From: Streptomyces sp. NRRL S-31
GTDB taxonomy: Bacteria > Actinomycetota > Actinomycetes > Streptomycetales > Streptomycetaceae
Assembly: GCF_000718775.1 (NCBI RefSeq)
Contig: NZ_JOCB01000072.1
Span: 1 to 45,498 of the forward strand
Length of the DNA: 45,498 bases
Reading direction: 5' to 3'
Position 1 is the stretch's first letter; each line of letters opens with the position of its first letter. Below the pieces are notes generated by a model, which did no database searches, was not told the origin of the DNA, and saw only the letters and a list, made by a program, of their open reading frames with translations. This document shows positions 24,790 through 32,789 of this stretch, piece after piece. Made by a program: the position numbers and the translations under genes.

Positions 24790-25761
24790 TCAGAAGAGCG
24801 CCCGCGCCAGGGCCCGGCGCGCGCCGATCACCCGGGGGTCGTCCGGACCCACGACCTCGAACAGCTCCAGCAGCCGCAGCCGTACGGCGTCCCGGTCGGC
24901 GCCCGCCGTGCGCTGCACGGTCTCGATCAGCCGCCCGAACGCGTCCTCGACGTGACCACCCACCAGGTCCAGGTCGGCCGCGGCGATCTGCGCGGCGGCG
25001 TCCTTGGGCTTCTCCGCGGCTTCCTGACGCACCTTCTGCGGGTCCATGTCCTGCACCCGCTGGAGCAACTCCGCCTGCGCGAGGCCCAGCTTGGCCTCCG
25101 GGTGGCCCGGGTCGTCGGCCAGCACGTTCTGGTACGCCCGGACGGCCCCGCCCAGGTCGCCGGCGTCCAGCGCCAGCGCGGCGGCGTTCAGCGCCGCGTC
25201 GTACGGGCCCTCCGTCGGCCCGGTGTTCGCCGCGCCGCCCGGTTCGGCGTCAGGGTCGACGGTCAGACCGGTCAGCCCGAAGCGCTGCTCGGCGACCGCC
25301 ACCAGCTGGTCCAGGGTCTGCCGGATCTCCGCCTCGCCGGCCGCCCCCTGGAAGAGCGGCAGCGCCTGGCCCGCGACGACCGCGAACACGGCCGGGATGC
25401 CCTGCACCCCGAACTGCTGCATCAGCATCTGGTTGGCGTCGACGTCGATCTTGGCGAGGAGGAAGCGACCGGCGTACTCGACGGCCAGTCGCTCCAGGAC
25501 CGGGCTCAGCTGCTTGCAGGGCTGACACCACTCGGCCCAGAAGTCGATGACGACCGGGACTTCGGCGGACCGCTGGAGGACGTCCCGCTCGAACCCCGCC
25601 TCATCGACGTCGATGACGAGATCTGCCGGGGAGACGGCCCCCGTCCCGCCCTGCCGGGCGGCTTCGGCGCGCGCCTGCTCGGCCTTGGCCTTGGCCTCCT
25701 GGGCCGCCTTCACCGCGGCGAGGTCGACGACACCGCTCATGGACATGTTCCGTGGCTGCAT
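24790..25761 (-). CDS. Thioredoxin-TPR co-chaperone, CnoX/YbbN-like
   Basis: 323 aa. A charged helical head (about 12-45, VKAAQEAKAKAEQARAEAAR) precedes a thioredoxin domain (about 48-155) with the active site WAEWCQPCKQLSPVL (Cys79, Cys82) and the cis-proline segment QGIPAVFAVV. The C-terminal half is TPR-like (AALNAAALALDAGDLGGAVRAYQNVLADDPGHPEAKLGLA). This is the architecture of CnoX, a redox holdase that works with GroEL and DnaK. E. coli CnoX lacks the CxxC, whereas both cysteines are present here, so oxidoreductase activity is possible. The ATG at 25761 has GGGGGAGGA 7 nt upstream. The gene is divergent from a TetR gene. Confidence 0.88.
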   Translation of the reverse strand: MQPRNMSMSGVVDLAAVKAAQEAKAKAEQARAEAARQGGTGAVSPADLVIDVDEAGFERDVLQRSAEVPVVIDFWAEWCQPCKQLSPVLERLAVEYAGRFLLAKIDVDANQMLMQQFGVQGIPAVFAVVAGQALPLFQGAAGEAEIRQTLDQLVAVAEQRFGLTGLTVDPDAEPGGAANTGPTEGPYDAALNAAALALDAGDLGGAVRAYQNVLADDPGHPEAKLGLAQAELLQRVQDMDPQKVRQEAAEKPKDAAAQIAAADLDLVGGHVEDAFGRLIETVQRTAGADRDAVRLRLLELFEVVGPDDPRVIGARRALARALF

Positions 25762-25869
25762 GCGTCTATCCTCCCCCGATCCGGCGCCTGAGTGAAAAAG
25801 CGATGTGCGGCGCCGGGTCCCCACCCCACGCCTGACGGTCGTCGCCCGTGTACGTCCCTCACAGGCTTT

Positions 25870-25886
25870 CGCTACGACCCGTAGCG
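25870..25886. promoter_or_regulatory. Candidate operator of the adjacent TetR regulator
   Basis: CGCTACG-ACC-CGTAGCG, a perfect 17-bp inverted repeat in the 208-bp divergent region between the cnoX-like gene (start 25761) and the TetR gene (start 25970). Size and position fit a TetR autoregulatory site. Confidence 0.6.
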
Positions 25887-25969
25887 TAATGCCATCGGGG
25901 CACCCCGCGACACCACACCCCGGTGATCTCCCTCACGGCGCCACAGGACCCGCCGGTTATGGTCGTGGC

Positions 25970-26584
25970 ATGCAGAGCCGCACCCCCGCCAGCCGTACCG
26001 GACGCCCGCGCAGCGCCGCGGCGGACGCCGCGATCCTGGCCGCGACCCGGGAGGCTCTGGTCGAACTCGGCTGGTCCGGGATGACCCTGGGAGACGTGGC
26101 GACGCGGGCCGGGGTCGCGAAGACGACGGTGTACCGCCGCTGGGCGGGCAAGGGCGAGCTGGTCACCGACGCCCTCGCCACCCTCTTCGACGAACTGGTC
26201 CTGCCGGACCGGGGCAGTCTGCGCGCCGATGTGGAGGGCGTGGTGCTCCAGTTCGCCGCGCTGCTGGAGCAGCCCGCGACCAAGACGGCGCTGATGGCGG
26301 TGGTCTCGGAGGCCACCCAGGACGAGGCGCTGCGGCAGCGGCTCCGGGAGAAGATCGTGGCCCGGCAGAAGCGGCTGGTGGTCGAGGGCCGCCGACGCGC
26401 CCAGCGCCGGGGGGAGATCCCCGCGGACGCGACCGACCCGGCCCCGCAGATCGACCTGATCTTCGACATGATCGCCGGGGCGGTGGTGCACCGCACCCTG
26501 GTCTCCGGCGAACCAGTGGACGGCGACTGGGCGGCCCGGTTCACCGCGGTCCTGCTGGACGGCCTGGCCGCGCTCGGCGGCTGA
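25970..26584 (+). CDS. TetR/AcrR-family regulator
   Basis: 204 aa. The N-terminal DNA-binding domain spans about 10-60: GRPRSAAADAAILAATREAL, then MTLGDVATRAGVAKTTVYRR, with the usual TTVYRRW recognition helix. The C-terminal domain (RGSLRADVEGVVLQFAALLE onward) is of the common TetR_C type, with no ligand that can be named. The ATG at 25970 has no strong ribosome binding site, but upstream in-frame sequence is not protein-like. It probably controls itself and perhaps the divergent cnoX-like gene through the 25870-25886 repeat. Confidence 0.88.
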   Translation: MQSRTPASRTGRPRSAAADAAILAATREALVELGWSGMTLGDVATRAGVAKTTVYRRWAGKGELVTDALATLFDELVLPDRGSLRADVEGVVLQFAALLEQPATKTALMAVVSEATQDEALRQRLREKIVARQKRLVVEGRRRAQRRGEIPADATDPAPQIDLIFDMIAGAVVHRTLVSGEPVDGDWAARFTAVLLDGLAALGG

Positions 26585-26618
26585 TCCGCGCCCGCGCCCG
26601 TGCCCACGAAGGGCGAAC

Positions 26619-26645
26619 GGGCCGGCGGAGATGCTCCGCCGGCCC
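26619..26645. terminator. Bidirectional terminator between tetR and icmA
   Basis: A perfect 12-bp stem (26619-26630 with 26634-26645) with loop ATG, in the 83-bp gap between two convergent genes. Confidence 0.8.
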
Positions 26646-26667
26646 GCCACACGGCTCCCGGAAGCCG

Positions 26668-28368
26668 TCAGAAGCCCGCGGGCTCCGTGTAGACGCCCCA
26701 CTCGTCGCGCAGCACCCCGCAGATCTCGCCCAGCGTCGCCTCGGCGCGCACCGCGTCCAGCATGGGCCCGATCATGTTGGAGCCGTCCCGCGCGGCGGCC
26801 AGCATGCCGTCCAGGGCGGCCCGTACGGCGCCCTCGTCCCGTGCCGCCTTGCGCCCGGCGAGCGCGCGCACCTGCTCCCGCTCCACCTCGTGGCTGACCC
26901 GCAGGATCTCCAGGTCCCCGGTCACCGACCCGGTATGGGCGTTGACGCCCACCACCCGCTTGTCGCCCTTCTCCAGCGCCTGCTGGTAGCGGAAGGCGGA
27001 TTCGGCTATCTCGCCGGTGAACCAGCCGTCCTCGATCCCGCGCAGGATGCCCGAGGTGACGGGCCCGATCGGGTGCCGGCCGTCCGGGTGGGCCCTGAGG
27101 CCCCGCTCCTTGATCTGCTCGAAGATCTTCTCCGCGTCCGCCTCGATCCGGTCGGTCAGCTGCTCGACGTACCAGGCACCGCCGAGCGGGTCGGCCACGT
27201 TGGCAACCCCGGTCTCCTCCATCAGCACCTGCTGGGTGCGCAGCGCGATCTCCGCCGCCTGCTCGCTGGGCAGCGCGAGGGTCTCGTCCAGTGCGTTGGT
27301 GTGCAGCGAGTTGGTCCCGCCGAGCACGGCGGCCAGCGCCTCGACGGCCGTACGCACCACGTTGTTGTACGGCTGCTGCGCGGTCAGCGAGACACCGGCG
27401 GTCTGCGTGTGGAACCGCAGCCACTGCGCCTTCTCGGTCTTCGCCCCGTACACGTCCCGCATCCAGCGGGCCCAGATGCGCCGGGCCGCCCGGAACTTGG
27501 CGATCTCCTCGAAGAAGTCGACGTGGGCGTCGAAGAAGAAGGAGAGACCGGGGGCGAAGACGTCCACGTCCAGCCCGCGGCTGAGCCCCAGCTCCACGTA
27601 GCCGAACCCGTCGGCCAGCGTGTACGCCAGCTCCTGCGCGGCCGTGGAACCGGCCTCGCGGATGTGGTAGCCGGACACCGACAGCGGCTTGTACGCGGGG
27701 ATGCCCGCCGCGCAGTACTCCATCAGGTCGCCGATCAGCCGCAGGTGCGGCTCCGGCTGGAAGAGCCACTCCTTCTGCGCGATGTACTCCTTGAAGATGT
27801 CGGTCTGGAGGGTGCCGTTGAGCACGCCCGGATCGACCCCCTGGCGCTCGGCGGCGACCAGGTACATGCAGAAGACGGGCACGGCGGGGCCGCTGATGGT
27901 CATGGAGGTCGTCACGTCCCCCAGCGGGATGTCCTTGAACAGCACCTCCATGTCGGCGGCCGAGTCGATGGCGACCCCGCAGTGCCCGACCTCGCCGAGC
28001 GCGCGCGGGTCGTCGGAGTCGCGGCCCATCAGCGTCGGCATGTCGAAGGCGACGGACAGACCCCCGCCGCCGGCGGCGAGGATCATCTTGTACCGCTCGT
28101 TGGTCTGCTCCGCGTTGCCGAAGCCGGCGAACTGGCGGATCGTCCAGGTGCGCCCGCGGTAGCCGGTCGGATGGAGCCCGCGCGTGAAGGGGTACTCCCC
28201 GGGCCAGCCGATCCGCTCGAATCCCTCGTACGTGTCACCCGGCCGTGGCCCGTACACCGGCTCCACGGGGTCGCCGGAGAGCGTGGTGAAGTCCGCGTCG
28301 CGCTTGCGCGCGGCGTCGTAACGGGCCTGCCAGCGTCGGCGGCCCTCCTCGATGGCGTGAGCGTCCAT
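26668..28368 (-). CDS. icmA: Isobutyryl-CoA mutase, large (substrate) subunit
   Basis: 566 aa, the length known for IcmA. With a small B12-binding subunit it interconverts isobutyryl-CoA and n-butyryl-CoA, linking valine breakdown to fatty-acid and polyketide precursors. It is a methylmalonyl-CoA mutase-type barrel without the C-terminal cobalamin domain. Two residues separate IcmA from methylmalonyl-CoA mutase, and both are the IcmA form here: Phe80 in [11 protein letters not shown] (Tyr in MCM) and Gln198 in KEYIAQKEW (Arg in MCM). The small subunit is not in the window. meaB, a chaperone of such mutases, lies 6 kb away. No ribosome binding site is evident; the ATG may be leaderless. Confidence 0.94.
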   Translation of the reverse strand: MDAHAIEEGRRRWQARYDAARKRDADFTTLSGDPVEPVYGPRPGDTYEGFERIGWPGEYPFTRGLHPTGYRGRTWTIRQFAGFGNAEQTNERYKMILAAGGGGLSVAFDMPTLMGRDSDDPRALGEVGHCGVAIDSAADMEVLFKDIPLGDVTTSMTISGPAVPVFCMYLVAAERQGVDPGVLNGTLQTDIFKEYIAQKEWLFQPEPHLRLIGDLMEYCAAGIPAYKPLSVSGYHIREAGSTAAQELAYTLADGFGYVELGLSRGLDVDVFAPGLSFFFDAHVDFFEEIAKFRAARRIWARWMRDVYGAKTEKAQWLRFHTQTAGVSLTAQQPYNNVVRTAVEALAAVLGGTNSLHTNALDETLALPSEQAAEIALRTQQVLMEETGVANVADPLGGAWYVEQLTDRIEADAEKIFEQIKERGLRAHPDGRHPIGPVTSGILRGIEDGWFTGEIAESAFRYQQALEKGDKRVVGVNAHTGSVTGDLEILRVSHEVEREQVRALAGRKAARDEGAVRAALDGMLAAARDGSNMIGPMLDAVRAEATLGEICGVLRDEWGVYTEPAGF

Positions 28369-28369
28369 G

Positions 28370-28400
28370 CACTCGAATTTACTTGGACGTCCTAGTAAAT
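28370..28400 (-). promoter_or_regulatory. icmA promoter with 24-bp near-palindrome
   Basis: Half-sites ATTTACTTGGAC (28377-28388) and GTCCTAGTAAAT (28389-28400) are reverse complements except for one base. On the minus strand this gives TAAATT ending 7 nt before the icmA ATG, a good -10 box for a leaderless transcript, so a bound repressor would cover the promoter. The symmetric TTACT/AGTAA outer and GGAC/GTCC inner parts look like a dedicated operator. The regulator is not known to me and no obvious candidate adjoins icmA. Confidence 0.65.
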
Positions 28401-28411
28401 GTCGATGGCAG

Positions 28412-28438
28412 ACCGCCGTACGGCGTCCGTACGGCGGT
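28412..28438 (-). terminator. Terminator downstream of the first DUF3817 gene
   Basis: A perfect 12-bp stem (28412-28423 with 28427-28438) with loop CGT, 5 nt beyond the stop codon at 28444. Confidence 0.75.
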
Positions 28439-28443
28439 GGGAG

Positions 28444-28782
28444 CTACGCCTTGGCGACGGCCGGAGCCGGGGCGTCGGTCCCGGTCTCCAGCTCGTGGCT
28501 GATCTTCCGCTCGACGAAGAAGGCGGCGGTGGGGATGGTGCCCGCGAGGAGTACCCACAGCTGCTTGCCGACCGGCCACTTCGCCTTGGAGCCCAGGTCG
28601 AAGGCGAAGACCAGGTACACGACGTACAGCCAGCCGTGGGCGATGGCGACGACCCGCGTGAAGTCGGAGGCACCGCTCATGTCCAGCCCGTACTTCGCGA
28701 TCATGCCCAGGCACAGCAGCACCAGCAGGACACCCGTGGTGTAGGCGAGGACGCGGTAGCGGGTCAGCACGCTCTTTTTCAT
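28444..28782 (-). CDS. DUF3817-family membrane protein (copy 1)
   Basis: 112 aa with three hydrophobic segments: RVLAYTTGVLLVLLCLGMIA, VVAIAHGWLYVVYLVFAFDL, and QLWVLLAGTIPTAAFFVERK. The conserved HGWLYVVYLVFAFDLGSKAKW and GTIPTAAFFVERK belong to DUF3817, a small actinobacterial and bacterial membrane family of unknown function. It lies 43 bp downstream of a MarR gene on the same strand, probably one operon. A second family member is encoded at 30080-30424. The ATG at 28782 has a weak ribosome binding site; a GTG four codons later is the alternative. Confidence 0.85.
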   Translation of the reverse strand: MKKSVLTRYRVLAYTTGVLLVLLCLGMIAKYGLDMSGASDFTRVVAIAHGWLYVVYLVFAFDLGSKAKWPVGKQLWVLLAGTIPTAAFFVERKISHELETGTDAPAPAVAKA

Positions 28783-28825
28783 GGAGTCGAGCGTAACGAC
28801 CCGTTCCGGGAGATCTTGTCCCGGG

Positions 28826-29335
28826 TCACTCCGTGGCGAAGTCGTGTGCCGCGATCCGCAGCGGACGGAGCATCGCGAAGATCTCCCGGCACTCGTCCGT
28901 GTCGTACACGCCGAGCCCGAACTCCATGGCCATCAGGTCGCGGGTGGCCGCGTCGACCACCTCGCGGCCCTTCTCGGTGATCACGGCCAGGGTGCCGCGG
29001 CCGTCGTTGGGGTTGGGGCGCTTGGCGACCAGCCCGGAGCGCACCAGCCGGTCCACGGTGTTCGTCACCGACGTCGGGTGCACCATCAGCCGCTCACCGA
29101 TCTTGGACATCGGCAGCTCGCCGGCCTTGGAGAAGGTCAGCAGCACCAGCGCCTCGTAGCGGGCGAACGTCAGCCCGTACGGCTTGACCACCGCGTCCAC
29201 CTCCGCCAGCAGGATCTGCTGGGCGCGCATGATCGAGGTGATCGCGGCCATGGACGGCACGTTTCCCCAGCGCTGCTTCCAGAGCTCGTCGGCGCGGGCG
29301 ATGGGGTCGAAGGGGAGGCTGAGAGGCTTCGGCAC
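28826..29335 (-). CDS. MarR-family regulator
   Basis: 169 aa winged-helix protein. After an N-terminal extension (DPIARADELWKQRWGN) come dimerisation helices, the helix-turn-helix PMSKIGERLMVHPTSVTNTVDRLVRSGLV, and the wing KRPNPNDGRGTLAVITEKGREVV with the Asp-Gly-Arg tip typical of MarR. The ligand and targets are unknown. The start is GTG at 29335. Its only same-strand neighbour is the DUF3817 gene 43 bp downstream, which it may control. Confidence 0.88.
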   Translation of the reverse strand: MPKPLSLPFDPIARADELWKQRWGNVPSMAAITSIMRAQQILLAEVDAVVKPYGLTFARYEALVLLTFSKAGELPMSKIGERLMVHPTSVTNTVDRLVRSGLVAKRPNPNDGRGTLAVITEKGREVVDAATRDLMAMEFGLGVYDTDECREIFAMLRPLRIAAHDFATE

Positions 29336-29789
29336 GTCATCAGACCCTACCGGCCGGTCATATGCCGGTCAGCTCCGTCTCGGCTTTCGGTCGCCCGGCA
29401 CCCCGCGCACCCGGCCCGGCCGACCCCCTCCACGGCTGCCCGCACCCCCCGTGACCTGCGCCGCGGCCCCGGCACCTGGCCGGTCCGGCCCTCTCCACGG
29501 TGACAGACCACTCACCGGCGTCCGCCGGCGCCCGCGACGGCCCGGGACCGCTCCCCGCCACCCCCGGGAGCCCGCGTCCACGGGCGACCGGGGTCCACCC
29601 ATCCGAAGGAATAGAAAAAGAGCGCCTGGTTGACATCGGCCGCCACCGCCACCCGTACGGGGCGGTGGCGGCCTGGCGGTGCCCTGCCCGGCCGGCCCCG
29701 GCTCCGGGGACCAGGGGGTTTCGTTCGGACGCCCGGAACGGGAGAACCCCGGCCGCCGGGGGCCGGGGTTCCACGGGGTGCGGTCGCGG
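29336..29789. other. 454-bp intergenic region without a recognisable gene
   Basis: Two strong structures are present: a perfect 13-bp stem with a 10-nt loop (29638-29650 with 29661-29673), and the terminator at 29744-29771. The promoter of the MarR gene should lie near 29336-29450. An isolated TTGACA at 29630 has no matching -10 box. ORFs here are low-complexity by-products of high GC. Confidence 0.5.
29744..29771 (-). terminator. Terminator of the DUF3817-MTH1187 operon
   Basis: A perfect 11-bp stem (29744-29754 with 29761-29771) with a 6-nt loop, 18 nt beyond the stop codon of the minus-strand gene ending at 29790. Confidence 0.75.
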
Positions 29790-30083
29790 TTACCGCGCCA
29801 GGTACCGCTCGACGGTCTCCACCTTGGAGGTGAGCCCGTCGGTCACACCGGGCCGGATGTCGGCCTTGAGGACGAGCGACACGCGCGGGGCGCGCGCCTC
29901 CACGGCGGCGACGGCGCGCCTGACGACGTCCATGACCTCGTCCCACTCGCCCTCGATGGAGGTGAACATGGCGTCGGTGCGGTGGGGCAGGCCCGACGCG
30001 CGGACCACGCGCACGGCGTCGGCGACGTACTCCCCCACGTCCTCGCCGACGCCGAGGGGCGTCACGGAGAAGGCGACGATCAT
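29790..30083 (-). CDS. MTH1187/YkoF-type thiamine-binding protein
   Basis: 97 aa, the size of MTH1187-family proteins (DUF77). It is a small ferredoxin-like fold that binds thiamine or a related pyrimidine. It starts [20 protein letters not shown], has [21 protein letters not shown] in the middle ([12 protein letters not shown] is the family signature), and ends [20 protein letters not shown]. The ATG at 30083 overlaps the stop of the upstream DUF3817 gene (ATGA), so the two are translationally coupled. The cellular role of the family is unclear. Confidence 0.87.
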   Translation of the reverse strand: MIVAFSVTPLGVGEDVGEYVADAVRVVRASGLPHRTDAMFTSIEGEWDEVMDVVRRAVAAVEARAPRVSLVLKADIRPGVTDGLTSKVETVERYLAR

Positions 30084-30424
30084 GCGTTCACCACGCCTTC
30101 CTGACGGGCCCGGACGGCGATGACGGCGTCCTCGGCCTCGCGGCGCAGCTTGCGCTCGGCGAAGAAGCCGCCGGTGGGCAGCACCGAGAGGACGAAGTAG
30201 AGGGCGGCCGTGCCCAGCGACCACTTGGCGCGGTTCCAGGCGTCCGCCCAGAAGATCACGTACAGGACGAAGAGGACGCCGTGGATCGCGCCCATCACGG
30301 GGACCGCGTTGAAGTCCGTGGTCCGCTTGAGCACCGAGCAGACGAGCAGGATCAGGAAGGACACGGCCTCCGGGGCCGAGACCAGGCGGAGACGGCGGAG
30401 GGCGGTGGCGGTCTTGATGTCCAC
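30080..30424 (-). CDS. DUF3817-family membrane protein (copy 2)
   Basis: 114 aa. Three hydrophobic segments: [40 protein letters not shown], and [20 protein letters not shown]. The same family landmarks as copy 1 are present ([22 protein letters not shown] and [11 protein letters not shown]). The start is GTG at 30424 with GAAGGTGA upstream. It is coupled to the MTH1187 gene. The two copies are clearly diverged, so this is an old duplication. Confidence 0.85.
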   Translation of the reverse strand: MDIKTATALRRLRLVSAPEAVSFLILLVCSVLKRTTDFNAVPVMGAIHGVLFVLYVIFWADAWNRAKWSLGTAALYFVLSVLPTGGFFAERKLRREAEDAVIAVRARQEGVVNA

Positions 30425-30588
30425 GGGTCACCTTCGGTGGGAGTGTCGACGACGGTCTGCCGGTTACGGACTGCCGGTTTGTGAACGCACGCACAAGCGT
30501 CCCCCCATTGTGACAAACCGCGCCCGTAGGGGTCCGCTCAGGGTCGGTGTCCACCCGCGGGCCCTGTTCCGTCCACCCGCCCGGCCGC

Positions 30589-30600
30589 TACTTTCGCAGC
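30589..30600 (+). promoter_or_regulatory. Putative -10 box for a leaderless AIM24 operon mRNA
   Basis: TACTTT at 30589-30594 lies 6 nt before a GTG at 30601. No Shine-Dalgarno sequence precedes the gene. The -35 region is not convincing. Confidence 0.4.
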
Positions 30601-31239
30601 GTGGCGATGTTCCGGCTCCAAGGGAGCAAGGTGCTCGCCGTCGACATGACCGGGGACGCCGTGAAGGCGAAGAACGGCTCGATGGTCGCGTACGACGGTG
30701 AGATGGCCTTCAAGAAGCTGAGCGGCGGCGGCGAGGGGCTGCGCGGGATGGTGACGCGCCGGCTCACCGGCGAACAGATGACGGTGATGGAGGTGAAAGG
30801 GCACGGGACCTGCTGGTTCGCCGACCGGGCGACCGAGATCAACCTGGTCACCCTGCGGGGGGACAGGCTGTACGTCGAGGCGGGCAACCTGCTGGCGACG
30901 GACGCCGCCCTGCGGACGGGCACCACGTTCACGGGCCTGCGCGGGGCCTCGCAGGGCAACGGCCTGTTCACCACGACCGTGGAGGGCCACGGCCAGGCGG
31001 CGATCGTCTCCGACGGCCCGGCGGTGGTGCTCCGGGTCAGCCCGCAGTACCCGCTGATCGTCGACCCGGGCGCCTATGTCGCCCATCAGGGTGATGTCCG
31101 GCAGTCCTTCCAGTCCGGCGTGACGTTCCGCACGCTGCTCGGGGAGGGCGGCGGCGAGGCCTTCCAGATCCGCTTCGAGGGCGACGGACTGGTGTACGTG
31201 CAGCCGAGCGAGCGGAACACGATCGCGGGGGACCTGTGA
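30601..31239 (+). CDS. AIM24-family protein, copy 1
   Basis: 212 aa, beta-rich. AIM24 proteins (also TIGR00266-like) are named after a yeast mitochondrial protein; the bacterial role is unknown. Seen: MFRLQGSKVLAVDMTGDAVKAKNGSMVAYDG, RRLTGEQMTVMEVKGHGTCWFAD, LYVEAGNLLATDAALRTG, and a C-terminal GGEAFQIRFEGDGLVYVQPSE, which is the family's closing strand. GTG 30601 or ATG 30607 are both possible starts; I favour leaderless initiation at 30601. A second gene follows after 1 bp and a third overlaps, so three AIM24 genes form one operon. Confidence 0.87.
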   Translation: MAMFRLQGSKVLAVDMTGDAVKAKNGSMVAYDGEMAFKKLSGGGEGLRGMVTRRLTGEQMTVMEVKGHGTCWFADRATEINLVTLRGDRLYVEAGNLLATDAALRTGTTFTGLRGASQGNGLFTTTVEGHGQAAIVSDGPAVVLRVSPQYPLIVDPGAYVAHQGDVRQSFQSGVTFRTLLGEGGGEAFQIRFEGDGLVYVQPSERNTIAGDL

Positions 31240-31240
31240 G

Positions 31241-31891
31241 ATGACCTTCCGGGAGATCAACTCGAAGATGGTGGAGGCGACCGTGCTGCCGGGGCAGCGG
31301 CTGTTCAGCCAGCGCGGCGCGATGCTCGCCTACCGGGGCGAGGTGTCCTTCACGCCCAGCGTCCAGGGCGGCCAGGGCGGGGTGATGTCCATGATCGGGC
31401 GCCGGGTGGCCGGCGAGGCGACCCCCCTGATGACCGTGGAGGGCAGCGGCACGGTCTTCTTCGGGCACGGCGGCCACCACGTCCATGTGATCGCCCTCTC
31501 CGGCGACACGCTCTACGTCGAGGCCGACCGGCTGCTCGCCTTCGAGGGCACCCTGCGGCAGGGGACGATGTTCATGGGGTCCCAGGGCGGGGTCATGGGC
31601 CTGGTGCGGGGGCAGGTCACCGGGCAGGGCCTGTTCACGACGACCCTCCAGGGGCACGGCTCGGTGGCCGTGATGGCGCACGGCGGCGTCTTCGAGGTCC
31701 CCGTCACCCCGCGGCGCCCGGTCCACGTCGACCCCCAGGCGTACGTCGCCCACCACGGCGACGTCCGCAACAGGCTGTCCACCGCGCTCGGCTGGCGCGA
31801 CATGGTGGGCCGCGGCTCCGGCGAGGCCTTCCAGCTGGAGCTGAGCGGCAGCGGCACGGTCTACGTCCAGGCGTCGGAGGAGAAGCTGTGA
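31241..31891 (+). CDS. AIM24-family protein, copy 2
   Basis: 216 aa. The same organisation as copy 1: LPGQRLFSQRGAMLAYRGEVSF, RRVAGEATPLMTVEGSGTVFFG, LYVEADRLLAFEGTLRQGTMF, GQGLFTTTLQGHGSVAVMAHG, VDPQAYVAHHGDVRNRLST, and the end GSGEAFQLELSGSGTVYVQASE. The Gly-rich insertions are longer than in copy 1. The start ATG lies 1 bp after the previous stop; the stop overlaps the next GTG by 4 bp. Repeated GTVxF and LFTTTxxGHG segments make the paralogy with copy 1 evident by eye. Confidence 0.88.
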   Translation: MTFREINSKMVEATVLPGQRLFSQRGAMLAYRGEVSFTPSVQGGQGGVMSMIGRRVAGEATPLMTVEGSGTVFFGHGGHHVHVIALSGDTLYVEADRLLAFEGTLRQGTMFMGSQGGVMGLVRGQVTGQGLFTTTLQGHGSVAVMAHGGVFEVPVTPRRPVHVDPQAYVAHHGDVRNRLSTALGWRDMVGRGSGEAFQLELSGSGTVYVQASEEKL

Positions 31892-32697
31892 GCACCTACG
31901 GAACCCCGGGCGCCGGACCGGTCGTGTACGACCCGACGACGCTGCCCGCCGACGACAACGTGAACGCCTACACCTTCTGCGTCGAGCTGCGGAGCGGACA
32001 GTGGTTCCTCCAGAAGGGGAAGATGATCGCCTACTACGGGGCGATCGAGTTCAACGGCATCGGGCACGGGCGCCTGGACCGGCTCGTCCGCACCTCCTTC
32101 CATTCGCCACTGCACGCGAGCGACTGGGTCGTGGCGGAGGGCTCCGGCAAGATGCTGCTGGCGGACCGGGCCTTCGACGTCAATTCCTATGACCTGGACG
32201 ACGGGAACTTGACCATTCGCGCAGGCAATCTGCTCGCTTTTCAGCCAAGTCTGACACTGAAGCAATCGATCGTGCCGGGTTTTCTGACCCTCCTCGGAAC
32301 CGGCACGTTCGTGGCCGCATCCAACGGTCCGGTGGTGTTCATGGAACCCCCGCTCCGGGTGGACCCCCAGGCGCTCGTCGGCTGGGCCGACTGCCCCTCC
32401 CCGTGCCATCACTACGACCACGGGTACCTGACGGGTGTACTGGGCGGACTACGTGCGATGACGGGCCTCGGCGGGGCCTCCGGCGAGGAGCACCAGTTCG
32501 AGTTCGCGGGCGCGGGGACGGTGCTGCTCCAGTCGACGGAGACCCTCATGGCCGAGGTGGCGACGGGGGCGGTGCCGCCCGAACCGGGGGTTCCCGGCAG
32601 TGGCGCAACGGCACCGCTCGGACACGGTCAGCAACCGTCGGGCGCACCGCGCCTTCCCGGACAGCTCGGGGACCTCCAGCGTCGCTTCGGGCTGTGA
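31888..32697 (+). CDS. AIM24-family protein, copy 3
   Basis: 269 aa, the most diverged copy. Seen: VELRSGQWFLQKGKMIAYYGAIEF, VVAEGSGKMLLADRAFDVNSYD, LTIRAGNLLAFQPSLTLK, LGTGTFVAASNGPVVFM, VDPQALVGWADCPSPCHHYD (a Cys/His-rich patch absent in the other copies, perhaps metal-binding), and GEEHQFEFAGAGTVLLQSTE, plus a disordered Gly/Pro-rich tail. Codons 97-140 (about 32175-32305) use many A/T-ending codons (AAT, TAT, TTG, ATT, GCA, TTT, CCA, AGT, ACA, CAA), unlike the rest of the operon. The start GTG overlaps the copy 2 stop. Confidence 0.86.
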   Translation: MSTYGTPGAGPVVYDPTTLPADDNVNAYTFCVELRSGQWFLQKGKMIAYYGAIEFNGIGHGRLDRLVRTSFHSPLHASDWVVAEGSGKMLLADRAFDVNSYDLDDGNLTIRAGNLLAFQPSLTLKQSIVPGFLTLLGTGTFVAASNGPVVFMEPPLRVDPQALVGWADCPSPCHHYDHGYLTGVLGGLRAMTGLGGASGEEHQFEFAGAGTVLLQSTETLMAEVATGAVPPEPGVPGSGATAPLGHGQQPSGAPRLPGQLGDLQRRFGL

Positions 32698-32777
32698 GCG
32701 GTAGTCTGCGGAGTGTGACATCGAACGCGTGCGCACCGTCACACCATCCGAAGTAGTTCGCCATTCAACTTCTTAGG

Positions 32778-32789
32778 TAGACTTCATTC
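32778..32789 (+). promoter_or_regulatory. absC promoter, probable leaderless transcript
   Basis: TAGACT at 32778-32783 lies 6 nt before the ATG at 32790. There is no Shine-Dalgarno sequence. The A/T-rich stretch upstream contains GAAGT and ACTTC half-sites (around 32752-32773) that could serve a MarR dimer, fitting autoregulation. Confidence 0.5.

Noticed and set aside
29624..29660. TTGACA at 29630 as a promoter
   Set aside because: No -10 box at 16-19 bp; the matching position is inside a 13-bp hairpin.
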